Assembly (NCBI GenBank): GCA_013152475.1
Contig: JAADGH010000092.1
Location: forward strand, 1,860-45,654
Direction: 5' to 3'
Length of the DNA: 43,795 nt
Source: Planctomycetota bacterium
Lineage (GTDB): Bacteria > Planctomycetota > Brocadiia > JAADGH01
Shown here: positions 15,413 through 23,128 of the stretch, piece after piece
Layout: every line of letters starts with the position of its first letter
How positions within the stretch are numbered: the stretch's first letter is position 1
Notes under the pieces: generated by a model
Seen by the model: the letters and a program-made list of their open reading frames with translations, nothing else
Database searches by the model: none
What the model was told of the DNA's origin: nothing
Made by a program: the position numbers and the translations under genes

Positions 15413-15464
15413 GTCAATATTCCGTTATCACCTCCTCCTTGTGAAGCCTATCCTGGTTGTCTGT

Positions 15465-15818
15465 TTACCATTCCATTGTTCTATATCGAACCCACCACAT
15501 GGGCAGGCTGGTCTCGATGATCGCTTCCATGCCGTAGCCCGGCCGCGTCCGCGTCCATACGGTCTTTACGCCGGGAACATGGGCCGTGAAACTGGTGTTG
15601 GGGGGGATGGCATAGAGGCCGCGGGCCAGGTTGCGCATGGCGACCACCTTGGCTGCCCGTTCGGCCATGAGCCGCCCGCGGGGCGTACCCGTCAGATGGG
15701 TAGGAGCATAGCCGATGCCGGAGGCCCGCAGCCTGGCCGGCTCCCAGGCCTCCGTATTTGTGGATAGAAACAGGGTGAATGTCGTCGCCAAGAGGACAAA
15801 TCCAAAGCCGCTTTTCAT
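15465..15818 (-). CDS. Short exported LPP20-like protein
   Basis: The 117-residue product has a signal peptide (MKSGFGFVLLATTFTLFLST) and one partial LPP20-like unit: RLMAERAAKVVAMRNLARGL matches AERAAKVIAYRNLLERIKGL of the neighbouring 345-residue protein. The following part is shorter than a full repeat and contains an aromatic end, ETSLPMWWVRYRTMEW. The start is the ATG at 15818 with AAAGGAA upstream; the open frame continues to 16001, but that part overlaps the aminotransferase gene and has no protein-like features. It lies 131 bp after the aminotransferase stop and 140 bp before the LPP20-like start, so it may be expressed with either or alone. It could be a specialised paralogue or a trimmed copy of the repeat domain; it is not clearly broken. 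Confidence 0.65.
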   Translation of the reverse strand: MKSGFGFVLLATTFTLFLSTNTEAWEPARLRASGIGYAPTHLTGTPRGRLMAERAAKVVAMRNLARGLYAIPPNTSFTAHVPGVKTVWTRTRPGYGMEAIIETSLPMWWVRYRTMEW

Positions 15819-15949
15819 CACGTCGTGTTCCTTTCGTTTGCGAATCTCCCTTAACTGCTCCACTGGTTGCGTTGCCGCGTTAAAGGGGTTGCTTTTTGTG
15901 ACGAAATCGCGACTATCCTGCGCTGCCCCCTGAAGAAGTGCGCCATGAC

Positions 15950-17320
15950 TCAGGGTCGCACCTCCTCGATGGCCTCGGACAGGGCGTGAACACCGTCCCA
16001 TACCGCCTCCTCCGTGATGGTGAGCGGGGGAGCGATCTTCACCGTCGCGCCGCCGAAGCCGACCGGCGCAAAGAACAACAGGCCCTTCTCCACCGACCGT
16101 TCGATGATCCGAAAGGCCAGATCACCGTCGGGATCCTTGCCCCCTGGCTTGACCATATGCAGTCCGGCCACAAGGCCGAGGCCATGGCATGCGCCAATGA
16201 TGTCGGAGTGTTTCTCCGCGATCTCTCCCAGTCCTTTGTGGAGGACCTGGCCCATCTTCCGAGCGTTCTCGGCGAGTCCTTCCTTCTCGATCAGCTTGAT
16301 GTTCGCCAGCGCCGCCATGGCGCAGACGGGGTTGCCGGTGTGGGTGCTGGTCATCTCTCCCGGGCCATACTGGTTCATGATCTCCGACCGGCCGATGACC
16401 GCGGAGACCGGCAGCGAGCTGGAGATGCCCTTGCCGCAGCAGACCAGATCGGGCACGATACCGTAGTGCTCGAAGCCGAACATCTTTCCCGTCCGGCCGA
16501 AGCCCGCCTGGACCTCATCCATGATGAGCAGGGCGCCGTGCCGCTTGCACCACTCGGCCAGGGCCTGGATGTACTCCGGCGGGGCGAAGCTGGCCCCGCC
16601 GCCCTGATATGTTTCTGTCATCACCCCCGCGACCGAATCCGGATCGGCCCCTTGCTCAGCGAGGGATTTCTCGAAGAGGGAGAAGCTCCGGTCCTCGCAC
16701 CGGAAGCCGTCGGGGAAGGGGACCTGGTAGAAGGCCGGGTCGAGATTCACGATCCATTCCTTCAGCGCCGGGATGCCGCCCGCCTGCTGGGCGCCGAGCG
16801 TGCGGCCGTGGAAGGCATTCTCGAATGTGACGATGCCGATCTTGCTCCTGCCGCCCGTTTTGATGCCATGTGTCCGGGCCAGTTTGACGGCGTTTTCCGT
16901 GGCCTCCGAGCCGGTTGTCAGGATAAACACCTTGTCGAGGGGATCAGGGGAGACGGAAACCAGCTTCTCCGCCAGCAGGGCGCGGGGCTCGTTGGCGAAG
17001 CAATAACTATGGAGCAGACCGTGATCGACCTGGCTGGAGATGGCCTCCCGGACTTCGTCGCGGCCGTGGCCGCAGTTCGTGACGAGCACCCCGGAGCTCC
17101 AGTCGAGCCATATATTTCCCCATTTGTCGTGGATTTGAAAGCCTTCCGCACGGTCCCACACGACCAGGGGTTGGCCGCTCATGGAGACCGGCTCGTACGT
17201 GCGGAGCTTTTCCAGGACGGGAATGGACTCCGGCACGGGGATCTGAGTTGCGATCCTGCGGAACGGTGTGTCAACCTTCGGTACGTCTTTCGGTTTCATG
17301 CTAAACGCCCTGCCAGCCAA
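15950..17320 (-). CDS. Class III pyridoxal-phosphate aminotransferase
   Basis: The 456-residue product is a class III (omega-amino acid type, GABA/ornithine aminotransferase-like) PLP enzyme. Signs are the phosphate-binding TTGSEATENAVKLAR (about 135-149), AFHGRTLGA, the cofactor-contacting MDEVQAGFGRTGKMF (Asp268), and the Schiff-base Lys297 in LVCCGKGISSSLPVSAVIGR; THTGNPVCAMAALANI and GHGL-type segments complete the fold. It moves an amino group between a terminal amine and a keto acid; the donor cannot be fixed from sequence. The TTG at 17320 is chosen because GGAGG lies exactly 6 bases upstream, while the ATG at 17299 has no site near it; the difference is only 7 residues. It follows the Gfo/Idh/MocA gene by 48 bp across a hairpin at 17343-17361. 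No signal peptide, so cytoplasmic. Confidence 0.92.
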   Translation of the reverse strand: MAGRAFSMKPKDVPKVDTPFRRIATQIPVPESIPVLEKLRTYEPVSMSGQPLVVWDRAEGFQIHDKWGNIWLDWSSGVLVTNCGHGRDEVREAISSQVDHGLLHSYCFANEPRALLAEKLVSVSPDPLDKVFILTTGSEATENAVKLARTHGIKTGGRSKIGIVTFENAFHGRTLGAQQAGGIPALKEWIVNLDPAFYQVPFPDGFRCEDRSFSLFEKSLAEQGADPDSVAGVMTETYQGGGASFAPPEYIQALAEWCKRHGALLIMDEVQAGFGRTGKMFGFEHYGIVPDLVCCGKGISSSLPVSAVIGRSEIMNQYGPGEMTSTHTGNPVCAMAALANIKLIEKEGLAENARKMGQVLHKGLGEIAEKHSDIIGACHGLGLVAGLHMVKPGGKDPDGDLAFRIIERSVEKGLLFFAPVGFGGATVKIAPPLTITEEAVWDGVHALSEAIEEVRP

Positions 17321-17342
17321 ATTCGACCTCCTTCGTGAAACA

Positions 17343-17361
17343 GCGCCTGCGTTACAGGCGC
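17343..17361 (-). terminator. Short hairpin between the oxidoreductase and aminotransferase genes
   Basis: GCGCCTG (17343-17349) and CAGGCGC (17355-17361) form a perfect 7-bp stem with a 5-base loop, followed on the minus strand by TGTTTCACG. It lies in the 48-bp gap after the Gfo/Idh/MocA stop. The weak T-run suggests a partial terminator or processing site that lowers expression of the aminotransferase; a strong stop is unlikely. Confidence 0.4.
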
Positions 17362-17368
17362 AAAGGTG

Positions 17369-18445
17369 TTACAGGTCAGAAAGCTTCACCGGCGCGCCGG
17401 TTTCCAGGCTCGTATGGACGCCTACAGCGATCTTGGTCACCTCCAGGCCATCGGTCCCGTCGGCGAACGTGCCTTTGAGATCGTCAAGCGCGCCGCCGTT
17501 GAGGAGGTGAGCCACGTTGAAGGCGAAGTCCTGGATCGACTCGATGCCGTATCCGGCAAAGAACGGCTCACCGGCCTTCGTCTTGCCCTCCTTGAAGAAC
17601 CCCAGGTTGTGGGTCTGCATGCCGGTGCTGGAGAAGCACGACTCCGCGCCGCGGTTCTGGGAATCGACCTCCATCATCCCCTCGGTTCCCACCATCCGAA
17701 TGCCCTGGTTGACGATGGCCTCGAAGCCGTCCGGCATGATCCAAGAGGAATCGACCGTGAAGCTGGCGCCGCTCTCGAAGAGGATCTTCGCCTGGATCGA
17801 GTCGTAGGTGTCCACCCCGATGCCTTTCAGTTTCTTCTTGACCCCCGACGCCGTGACCTCCGCGCCGTTGCTCTTGATGACCCAGCGGATCAGGTCGTAC
17901 ATGTGGACGCCAAGGAACCATCCGGGCGAGCTCTTCGGCGCCCAGGCGGGGAACCAGTCGCGGGGGACCTCGATCCGGTCCTCCATGTGGGCGTAGCCGT
18001 ACTCGATCTCGCCGAGTTTGCCTTCGGCGACCAGCTTCTCGAGTTCCTGATGGTAAGGGTCGTAACGCTTGTGGAAGTCCACTTGGAGAATAAGCCCCTT
18101 TTCCTTGGCGGCCTCAATCATCTCTCGGCAGCCCTCGACGGTGACATCCAACGGCTTTTCCACGAGGACGTGCCGGCCCGCCTTCAGGCAGTCCAGTGTG
18201 ATTTTTCGATGGAGGAAGTCGGGGGTCACCACGGTAACGGCGTGGGGCTCGGCCTTTTCGATCATGTCCATGTAGTCCGTGAATCCCTCGACGCCGTAAT
18301 CCTTCTTGCGTTTGGCCAGGAGCTCCTCGTTGAGGTCGGCCAGGCCGACCAGCTCGGCCTTGCCGTCGCGCTGGAGCTGGGTGAAGGCGCGGAGATGCAT
18401 TTCACCAAAGATACCGCCACCAATAACACCGATTCTCGGTACCAT
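17369..18445 (-). CDS. Gfo/Idh/MocA family oxidoreductase
   Basis: The 358-residue product is an NAD(P)-dependent sugar oxidoreductase of the Gfo/Idh/MocA family. The N-terminal Rossmann fold shows RIGVIGGGIFGEMHLRAF with the GxGxxG-type loop and acidic end ELVGLADLNEE; the catalytic-loop motif HVLVEKPLDVTVEGC contains the family EKP. The C-terminal alpha/beta domain follows with VDFHKRYDPYHQELEKL and the segment GWFLGVHMYDLIRWV, whose His and Asp are in the usual catalytic place. The family oxidises or reduces cyclic sugars, inositols and sugar-like compounds. The ATG at 18445 has GAGAGGAAA upstream; the frame is open to 18571 but the extra part overlaps the preceding gene. It lies 22 bp after the toroid-protein gene in the kinase-led run. 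The exact substrate is unknown. Confidence 0.9.
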   Translation of the reverse strand: MVPRIGVIGGGIFGEMHLRAFTQLQRDGKAELVGLADLNEELLAKRKKDYGVEGFTDYMDMIEKAEPHAVTVVTPDFLHRKITLDCLKAGRHVLVEKPLDVTVEGCREMIEAAKEKGLILQVDFHKRYDPYHQELEKLVAEGKLGEIEYGYAHMEDRIEVPRDWFPAWAPKSSPGWFLGVHMYDLIRWVIKSNGAEVTASGVKKKLKGIGVDTYDSIQAKILFESGASFTVDSSWIMPDGFEAIVNQGIRMVGTEGMMEVDSQNRGAESCFSSTGMQTHNLGFFKEGKTKAGEPFFAGYGIESIQDFAFNVAHLLNGGALDDLKGTFADGTDGLEVTKIAVGVHTSLETGAPVKLSDL

Positions 18446-18467
18446 TTGCTTTTTCCTCTCGTGAACT

Positions 18468-20261
18468 CTATTTCTTTTCCAGCGACCGGATAATCTGGCT
18501 CGTGCCGATGAGGGCGCAGATCGCATGCTGTGCATAGTCCATCCGGAGCTCAAAGTCCGTTGGGCTCGCATGGAACCCGCCCAGGAACGGGAGTTTCGGG
18601 TTGGCCATGTACGAGTTGTCCGGCCGGAACTGCTGCTGCATGATGAATTTGGCCGCGAGCTTCAGGGCCTGCAGGTAGTGGTCGCTCGGCGCGCCCGTCT
18701 TGTCGGCCAGGTTCCACGCCGCCACCAATCCCTCCATCCGTGTGGCGGCGGAGCAGGTCTCGGGTGGATTGGTGCGGTTGAACCCGCCCACATAGTCCGG
18801 GTCGGGCACATCGCCGGGCTTGTGTTGCTTTTTGAGGATCGAGTCGGCCATGCTGTGGCAGGCGGCCGCGTAGCGCTCATCCTTGGTCACCCGGTAGAGC
18901 TCCTCCAGCGCCAACATGACCCACTGGTCGGCGAAGTCGTCCTTCATGAATCGCTGGATCTGGAGTTCCGCGGACTTCTTGACGATGTCGAGCCACTTCT
19001 TGTTGGGGCTCAGCTTGTTGTACTGCAGCAGCGCCAGCATGCACTGCCCGGGATAGTATTGTGGCTCTTTCTTCGGTGGCGTGTGCCCGATCGCTTCGCG
19101 AAGATACTTGCAGAACTGCCCGGAGTCCTGCTGCATCAAGGCGATGAAGTTGGCCAGCTCCTCCATGGTCTCCTTGTCGGCCGGGAGGGCGCCGGACAGG
19201 GTCGCTTCGGCCTTGATGAGCAGCGTCAGCGCCCCCGCGCCGAGCGGGGATTTCTTGGCGAACCGAATGTGGGCGAACTTGCACGGCTCCACGGCGCGCT
19301 CGGTGTGCTTCGCCAGAAATGCCAGGCCCGATTTAAGCGCATCGAGAAAGTGCTTGTCTCCGGTGCTCCGATAGAGCCACAGGAGCGACCAGCAGGTGCC
19401 GGCATGGCGGACGATGTTGTAGGTGGGGTCCTGCGTGCTGAGCACCGGGTTGAAGCGATACTTGAAGTGGCCGTTCTTCAGTTGGATGGACAGGAGCCAG
19501 AGCCCGGCCTGGAGGGCGGCCTTCTCCATGTCGTCCGCAGAGGCCTTGTCCAGGATCACATTTCCCCGGAAGAGCTCGACGGCCCCCTTGCCGGGCTCGA
19601 GCTCGATGAATGCCTTGGTGTTGAGTTTTCTGACGTCCGGTCGCTTCCGCACGGTGCCACGGTCCGCGAGCTCGAGAATCTTCCCAATCTCGATCTCTGC
19701 CTGCGGACCGACGAACAAGAGAGTGGTGGGGAGCAGATGGGCCCACCCCCGCGGCATTCGGATGGCAATCCCTTCCACACCGGGGTCAAGGACATCCATG
19801 TACCGGGTAATCACGGCGCGCTGGAGCAGGTCCCCTTCCTTTACAACGTCAATCTTGATGCGCCCGCGATCCAGTTTGGCTTGGCCGTGTTCGACGGTGC
19901 GCAGCCTCCCTCCCAATCGCGTTCCCGCCACTTTCACCGCCTCGGTTACAGTCATGCGGTCCCCGCGTGCAGAGGCATTCAGGAATCCGTCGGCGAAAAG
20001 GGACACGTAAACGGTTTGCTGATTTGGGACCTCTTGTTCTTCGGCGCTGCTGATTGCCTGTTCGGGGACCAGGTCCTTGTCCTTCAGCAAGGTAGCCGCC
20101 GACGTTCGGGCCATTTGAAGGAGGAAGGCATAGTCCGACGGCCCGAGGCCGAGGTCCGCTTTTTTCTCCTGGGCCCAGCCTGTGTGGGCCGACATTGCCA
20201 AGAGCACCGCCATGGCGATCCCATAGATGGAACATTGCATCTTGCGAGGGCTGTCAATCAT
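18468..20261 (-). CDS. Secreted alpha/alpha-toroid protein, possibly with an AMMECR1-like N-terminal domain
   Basis: The 597-residue product has a signal peptide (IYGIAMAVLLAMSAHTGWAQ). Residues about 35-200 look like a divergent AMMECR1-type domain: FLLQMARTSAATLLKDKDL, VYVSLFADGFLNAS and GIAIRMPRGWAHLLPTTLLF follow the order of that family, but its RGCIG motif is absent, so this part is tentative. The rest is helical with paired helices and repeats such as ALQAGLWLLSIQLKNGHFKY, AGTCWSLLWLYRSTGDKHFL, ALLQYNKLSPNKKWLD and FELRMDYAQHAICALIGTSQ, typical of alpha/alpha toroids (terpene-cyclase-like or glycan-active enzymes). The start ATG at 20261 follows GTGAGGAAC; a TTG at 20309 would overlap the kinase. 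It follows the kinase gene by 31 bp. The function is unknown; an extracytoplasmic polysaccharide or terpenoid role is possible. Confidence 0.65.
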   Translation of the reverse strand: MIDSPRKMQCSIYGIAMAVLLAMSAHTGWAQEKKADLGLGPSDYAFLLQMARTSAATLLKDKDLVPEQAISSAEEQEVPNQQTVYVSLFADGFLNASARGDRMTVTEAVKVAGTRLGGRLRTVEHGQAKLDRGRIKIDVVKEGDLLQRAVITRYMDVLDPGVEGIAIRMPRGWAHLLPTTLLFVGPQAEIEIGKILELADRGTVRKRPDVRKLNTKAFIELEPGKGAVELFRGNVILDKASADDMEKAALQAGLWLLSIQLKNGHFKYRFNPVLSTQDPTYNIVRHAGTCWSLLWLYRSTGDKHFLDALKSGLAFLAKHTERAVEPCKFAHIRFAKKSPLGAGALTLLIKAEATLSGALPADKETMEELANFIALMQQDSGQFCKYLREAIGHTPPKKEPQYYPGQCMLALLQYNKLSPNKKWLDIVKKSAELQIQRFMKDDFADQWVMLALEELYRVTKDERYAAACHSMADSILKKQHKPGDVPDPDYVGGFNRTNPPETCSAATRMEGLVAAWNLADKTGAPSDHYLQALKLAAKFIMQQQFRPDNSYMANPKLPFLGGFHASPTDFELRMDYAQHAICALIGTSQIIRSLEKK

Positions 20262-20292
20262 GTTTCGTTCCTCACGTACCTTGCCAATGTGT

Positions 20293-22986
20293 TTATTTTC
20301 TTCGGTCAAGTTTCTTTGGGAAGTAGAGCACGACCTCGTCCAAGAGAACCAGCATATTGGTTTTGGGGGCCGTTTGGTTGCTGTCCGTAGTCAACCATCG
20401 ATAGAAGCCGATGTGCCGGATGTCTGCAGAAAGGCCCGACGTGTCCGGGTCTTCCGCGCAGAGCTTCCCGTCGACAAAAATCCTGTACCCCCGTTTTCCC
20501 CATTCAATAGCGACCTGCGTCCATTTGTCTTTTTCGATCTTGACGTCGGTTTCCAGGCTGCGGTGGGACGGCGGCTGGCCGAGCGGCCGCTTGAAAGTCA
20601 CCCGCAGATTCCCTTGAACATGCGCTGTCAGCGGATACGGATCCATCCCCATACCCCCCTCCTGGTGCGGCGGGTATGCCCAGATCAGGCCGAACGGTCT
20701 TAGGCCCTCACCCGAGAGCTTGATCCAGAACTCTATCGCCCCTTCCTCCTTGGGGAGCATGGCGGGCAGGTTGACGCCCTGCTGAGTCAGTGCCAGCGCC
20801 CCGCCCTTTTTGCCTTTTGTAAAGATGGGCCTCCCCTGAGGTCGAACTCCCTGACGGCTCAACTGCGCCTCGCTATCCAGGGTATACTTCCCAATCGGCT
20901 TCATGTATTTCCTGTAGCTGTGCGAGGCGTTTTCTGAGAGGCCCTCCTTCCGATGGGGTTTCTTTTTCGGTTCTTGCTTTTTTGTCGTGTTCTTTTTTTC
21001 GTCTGCCGCCTGTTTTTCCTTTTCTATCTCTTCGCCGGGCATCGGGTTGAAGGCGGACACCTTCCGGAGGAAGCCCAGCTCCCGAACGAGCCGTTTGATA
21101 CTGGCGCCGTGTTCTGCCGCCATGCCGAGGTAGACCTCCGTCTGTTCGAAGAGCTTCTCCGTGCCTTCCATACAGAACGCGGCCAGCGTGAGGGCGCTCT
21201 CGGCGTCGTTTGTGCCGCAGCTTTTCACCCAGAGGGCCAGAATATCGCTCTTGGACAACCGATCCCACTTGACCAGTATCTTCGCCTTGCCGGTATCACC
21301 GATCAGGCCGTTCTGGTTGATGCCGACCAGCGTTCCGGCGTAGCCGTACCGTTTGCTGATCTCCTTCATCGGGATCTTCAGCTTGCCGCTGTTGACCTCC
21401 TCCTGAATCAGCTTCCATCGGTTCTTGAGGAGGTCGATATTGGTCCGCTTAATCCTCGCATGCTCGCCGGCGTTCTTTACCTTCGCATCGAGGATGTTTG
21501 TCTTCACGGCGGCGGCGGAGTACCTCCGCTCGGAGGTCATCTCATCGATGGGATACGCGGCCTTTGCATACTCTTGAAGATCCACATCGGGAAGTGGTTC
21601 GGCCTCCGGTTTGTCGGGCTTGGCCTCGGGTGCGGCGGCGGTGTCGGCGCCCGGAAGCGATGGTAGATTGGGAAGCTCCGGCAGGTCGCTGTCGGACGGG
21701 GAAGATTGCGGCCCCGTCCCTGCGTTGGCCGGGCCGGACGGGAGCTTCGGTATGCCCGGTACCTGCGCCATCGCCGGCGTTTCCGTGCCGGGTGTGCCGG
21801 GGACATGAATCGGAAGCTGGGGGGGCTTTGGCTGTGGCGCCGGCTTTGGCGGCGCCGGCTTCACTTTTGGTTTGGGCGTCTGACCGCCGAGGTAGATGCC
21901 CGCAGACACGCCCGCGCCAATGAGTCCCAACACGAGGATGCCGATGGCCACCTTTGCCAAGCCGGAGACGCGACGGACCTCCTCGACCTCGTCGAAGGCC
22001 GCCGTCATATTGCTGTCAGGCGACAGCAGCCCTTGGACCTTCACCAATTCATTCACAAGGTCTGCGCACGTCTGATACCGTTTATCGGGGTCTTTCTCCA
22101 GCATCTTTGTGACGATGCGATTGACCGGCTCCGGCAGCGTCGGCAGGGCCGCCTTTGGCGGAGGGATGGGCGTGGTGACCTGCATCTTCACCACGTCTTG
22201 CCCCGGGTTGCCGAAGAACGGAGGGTGACCGGTCAGGGCGTGGTAGTACGTGGCCCCCAGCGCGTAGATGTCGCTCCGGGCGTCGGTGGCCTCGCCGCGG
22301 CAGTGCTCGGGGGACATGTAGTATGGCGTTCCGAGGATTTTCCCCTCCGATGTGGTCGCATCGCCCGTCTCTCCGAGGCTGGCCAGGCCGAAATCCGCTA
22401 CCTTCACCTGGCCGTCGATGGTCAGCATGATGTTTTCCGGCTTCACATCCCGATGCACGATGCCCTTCGAGTGGGCGGCGCCAAGGGCGCGTGCGGCGTC
22501 CGTGATGATCCGAGTGGCCTGCGACACGGAGATGTTCTCCGGATCGCGAAGGATCTCCGCCAGCGTCTTGCCGTCCACATACTGCATCTCGATGAAATAG
22601 TGTCCGGCGTCGCTCCCTACGAAATGCACGGCAACGACATTCGGGTGCTCAAGCTGCGCGGTGGACTGGGCCTCCCGAATGAATCGCTCCACGAAGGTGC
22701 GATCTCTCTCCTTCAACCAAGCGGGCAGGACTTTCAGCGCCACGATCTTGCTCAGCCGGATGTTTCGCGCCCGGTATACTGCGCCCATGCCTCCCTGGCC
22801 CAGCTTGGCGAGGATCTGGTAGTGCGCGATCCGCTTCCCGATCATGGGGTCGGGCTTGCTCTCGCCGCCCGGCACCTGGATAAGACCGCCGCAGTCGGGA
22901 CACTTCACCTTTCGACCGGCCAGGTCGTCTTTCAGGCGAAGCCTCCGGGCACACTCAGGGTTTGGACATGTGACGGGTATCGACAT
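20293..22986 (-). CDS. Membrane Ser/Thr protein kinase with zinc ribbon and LamG-like extracellular domain
   Basis: The 897-residue product starts with a zinc ribbon (Cys7, Cys12, Cys29, Cys32). The Hanks-type kinase domain covers about residues 54-320 and has all catalytic features: LGQGGMGAVY, Lys85 in VALKVL, Glu105, HRDVKPEN with Asp180, DFG at 198-200 and the SPE activation-segment end. A juxtamembrane stretch leads to one transmembrane helix at about 345-367, then a Pro-rich region, a charged region with helices, and a C-terminal LamG/concanavalin-like domain (about 748-897) including GAIEFWIKLSGEG, WTQVAIEWGKRGYRIFVDGK and ADIRHIGFYRW. This is the layout of a receptor kinase that senses carbohydrate or wall material. 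Its promoter lies at 23038-23066. Downstream genes encode a secreted toroid protein, an oxidoreductase and an aminotransferase. Substrates of the kinase are not visible. Confidence 0.92.
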   Translation of the reverse strand: MSIPVTCPNPECARRLRLKDDLAGRKVKCPDCGGLIQVPGGESKPDPMIGKRIAHYQILAKLGQGGMGAVYRARNIRLSKIVALKVLPAWLKERDRTFVERFIREAQSTAQLEHPNVVAVHFVGSDAGHYFIEMQYVDGKTLAEILRDPENISVSQATRIITDAARALGAAHSKGIVHRDVKPENIMLTIDGQVKVADFGLASLGETGDATTSEGKILGTPYYMSPEHCRGEATDARSDIYALGATYYHALTGHPPFFGNPGQDVVKMQVTTPIPPPKAALPTLPEPVNRIVTKMLEKDPDKRYQTCADLVNELVKVQGLLSPDSNMTAAFDEVEEVRRVSGLAKVAIGILVLGLIGAGVSAGIYLGGQTPKPKVKPAPPKPAPQPKPPQLPIHVPGTPGTETPAMAQVPGIPKLPSGPANAGTGPQSSPSDSDLPELPNLPSLPGADTAAAPEAKPDKPEAEPLPDVDLQEYAKAAYPIDEMTSERRYSAAAVKTNILDAKVKNAGEHARIKRTNIDLLKNRWKLIQEEVNSGKLKIPMKEISKRYGYAGTLVGINQNGLIGDTGKAKILVKWDRLSKSDILALWVKSCGTNDAESALTLAAFCMEGTEKLFEQTEVYLGMAAEHGASIKRLVRELGFLRKVSAFNPMPGEEIEKEKQAADEKKNTTKKQEPKKKPHRKEGLSENASHSYRKYMKPIGKYTLDSEAQLSRQGVRPQGRPIFTKGKKGGALALTQQGVNLPAMLPKEEGAIEFWIKLSGEGLRPFGLIWAYPPHQEGGMGMDPYPLTAHVQGNLRVTFKRPLGQPPSHRSLETDVKIEKDKWTQVAIEWGKRGYRIFVDGKLCAEDPDTSGLSADIRHIGFYRWLTTDSNQTAPKTNMLVLLDEVVLYFPKKLDRRK

Positions 22987-23037
22987 CGCGAGATTGGCCT
23001 TCCGCCAAAAAAGCCAGAGTTAAAGACAAACATCTAT

Positions 23038-23066
23038 TGTATATCGAAAGCAGTCCTTTGTGTCAA
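23038..23066 (-). promoter_or_regulatory. Promoter for the kinase-led operon
   Basis: On the minus strand TTGACA (23066-23061), a 17-base spacer and TATACA (23043-23038) lie about 50 bases before the kinase start codon at 22986. The spacing and minus-35 are consensus. A GGAAGG ribosome binding site lies between it and the ATG. It should drive at least kinase, toroid protein and oxidoreductase. Confidence 0.6.
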
Positions 23067-23128
23067 TTCCTTTTCTGTCGTTCTGTCGAGGTCTCGGCGC
23101 TCGGAATTCGCGGAGGAGAGGAGGGGAA

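Noticed and set aside
18525..20390. Long plus-strand open frame (about 621 codons)
   Set aside because: It is antisense to the toroid-protein gene and has no recognisable motif or start signal.
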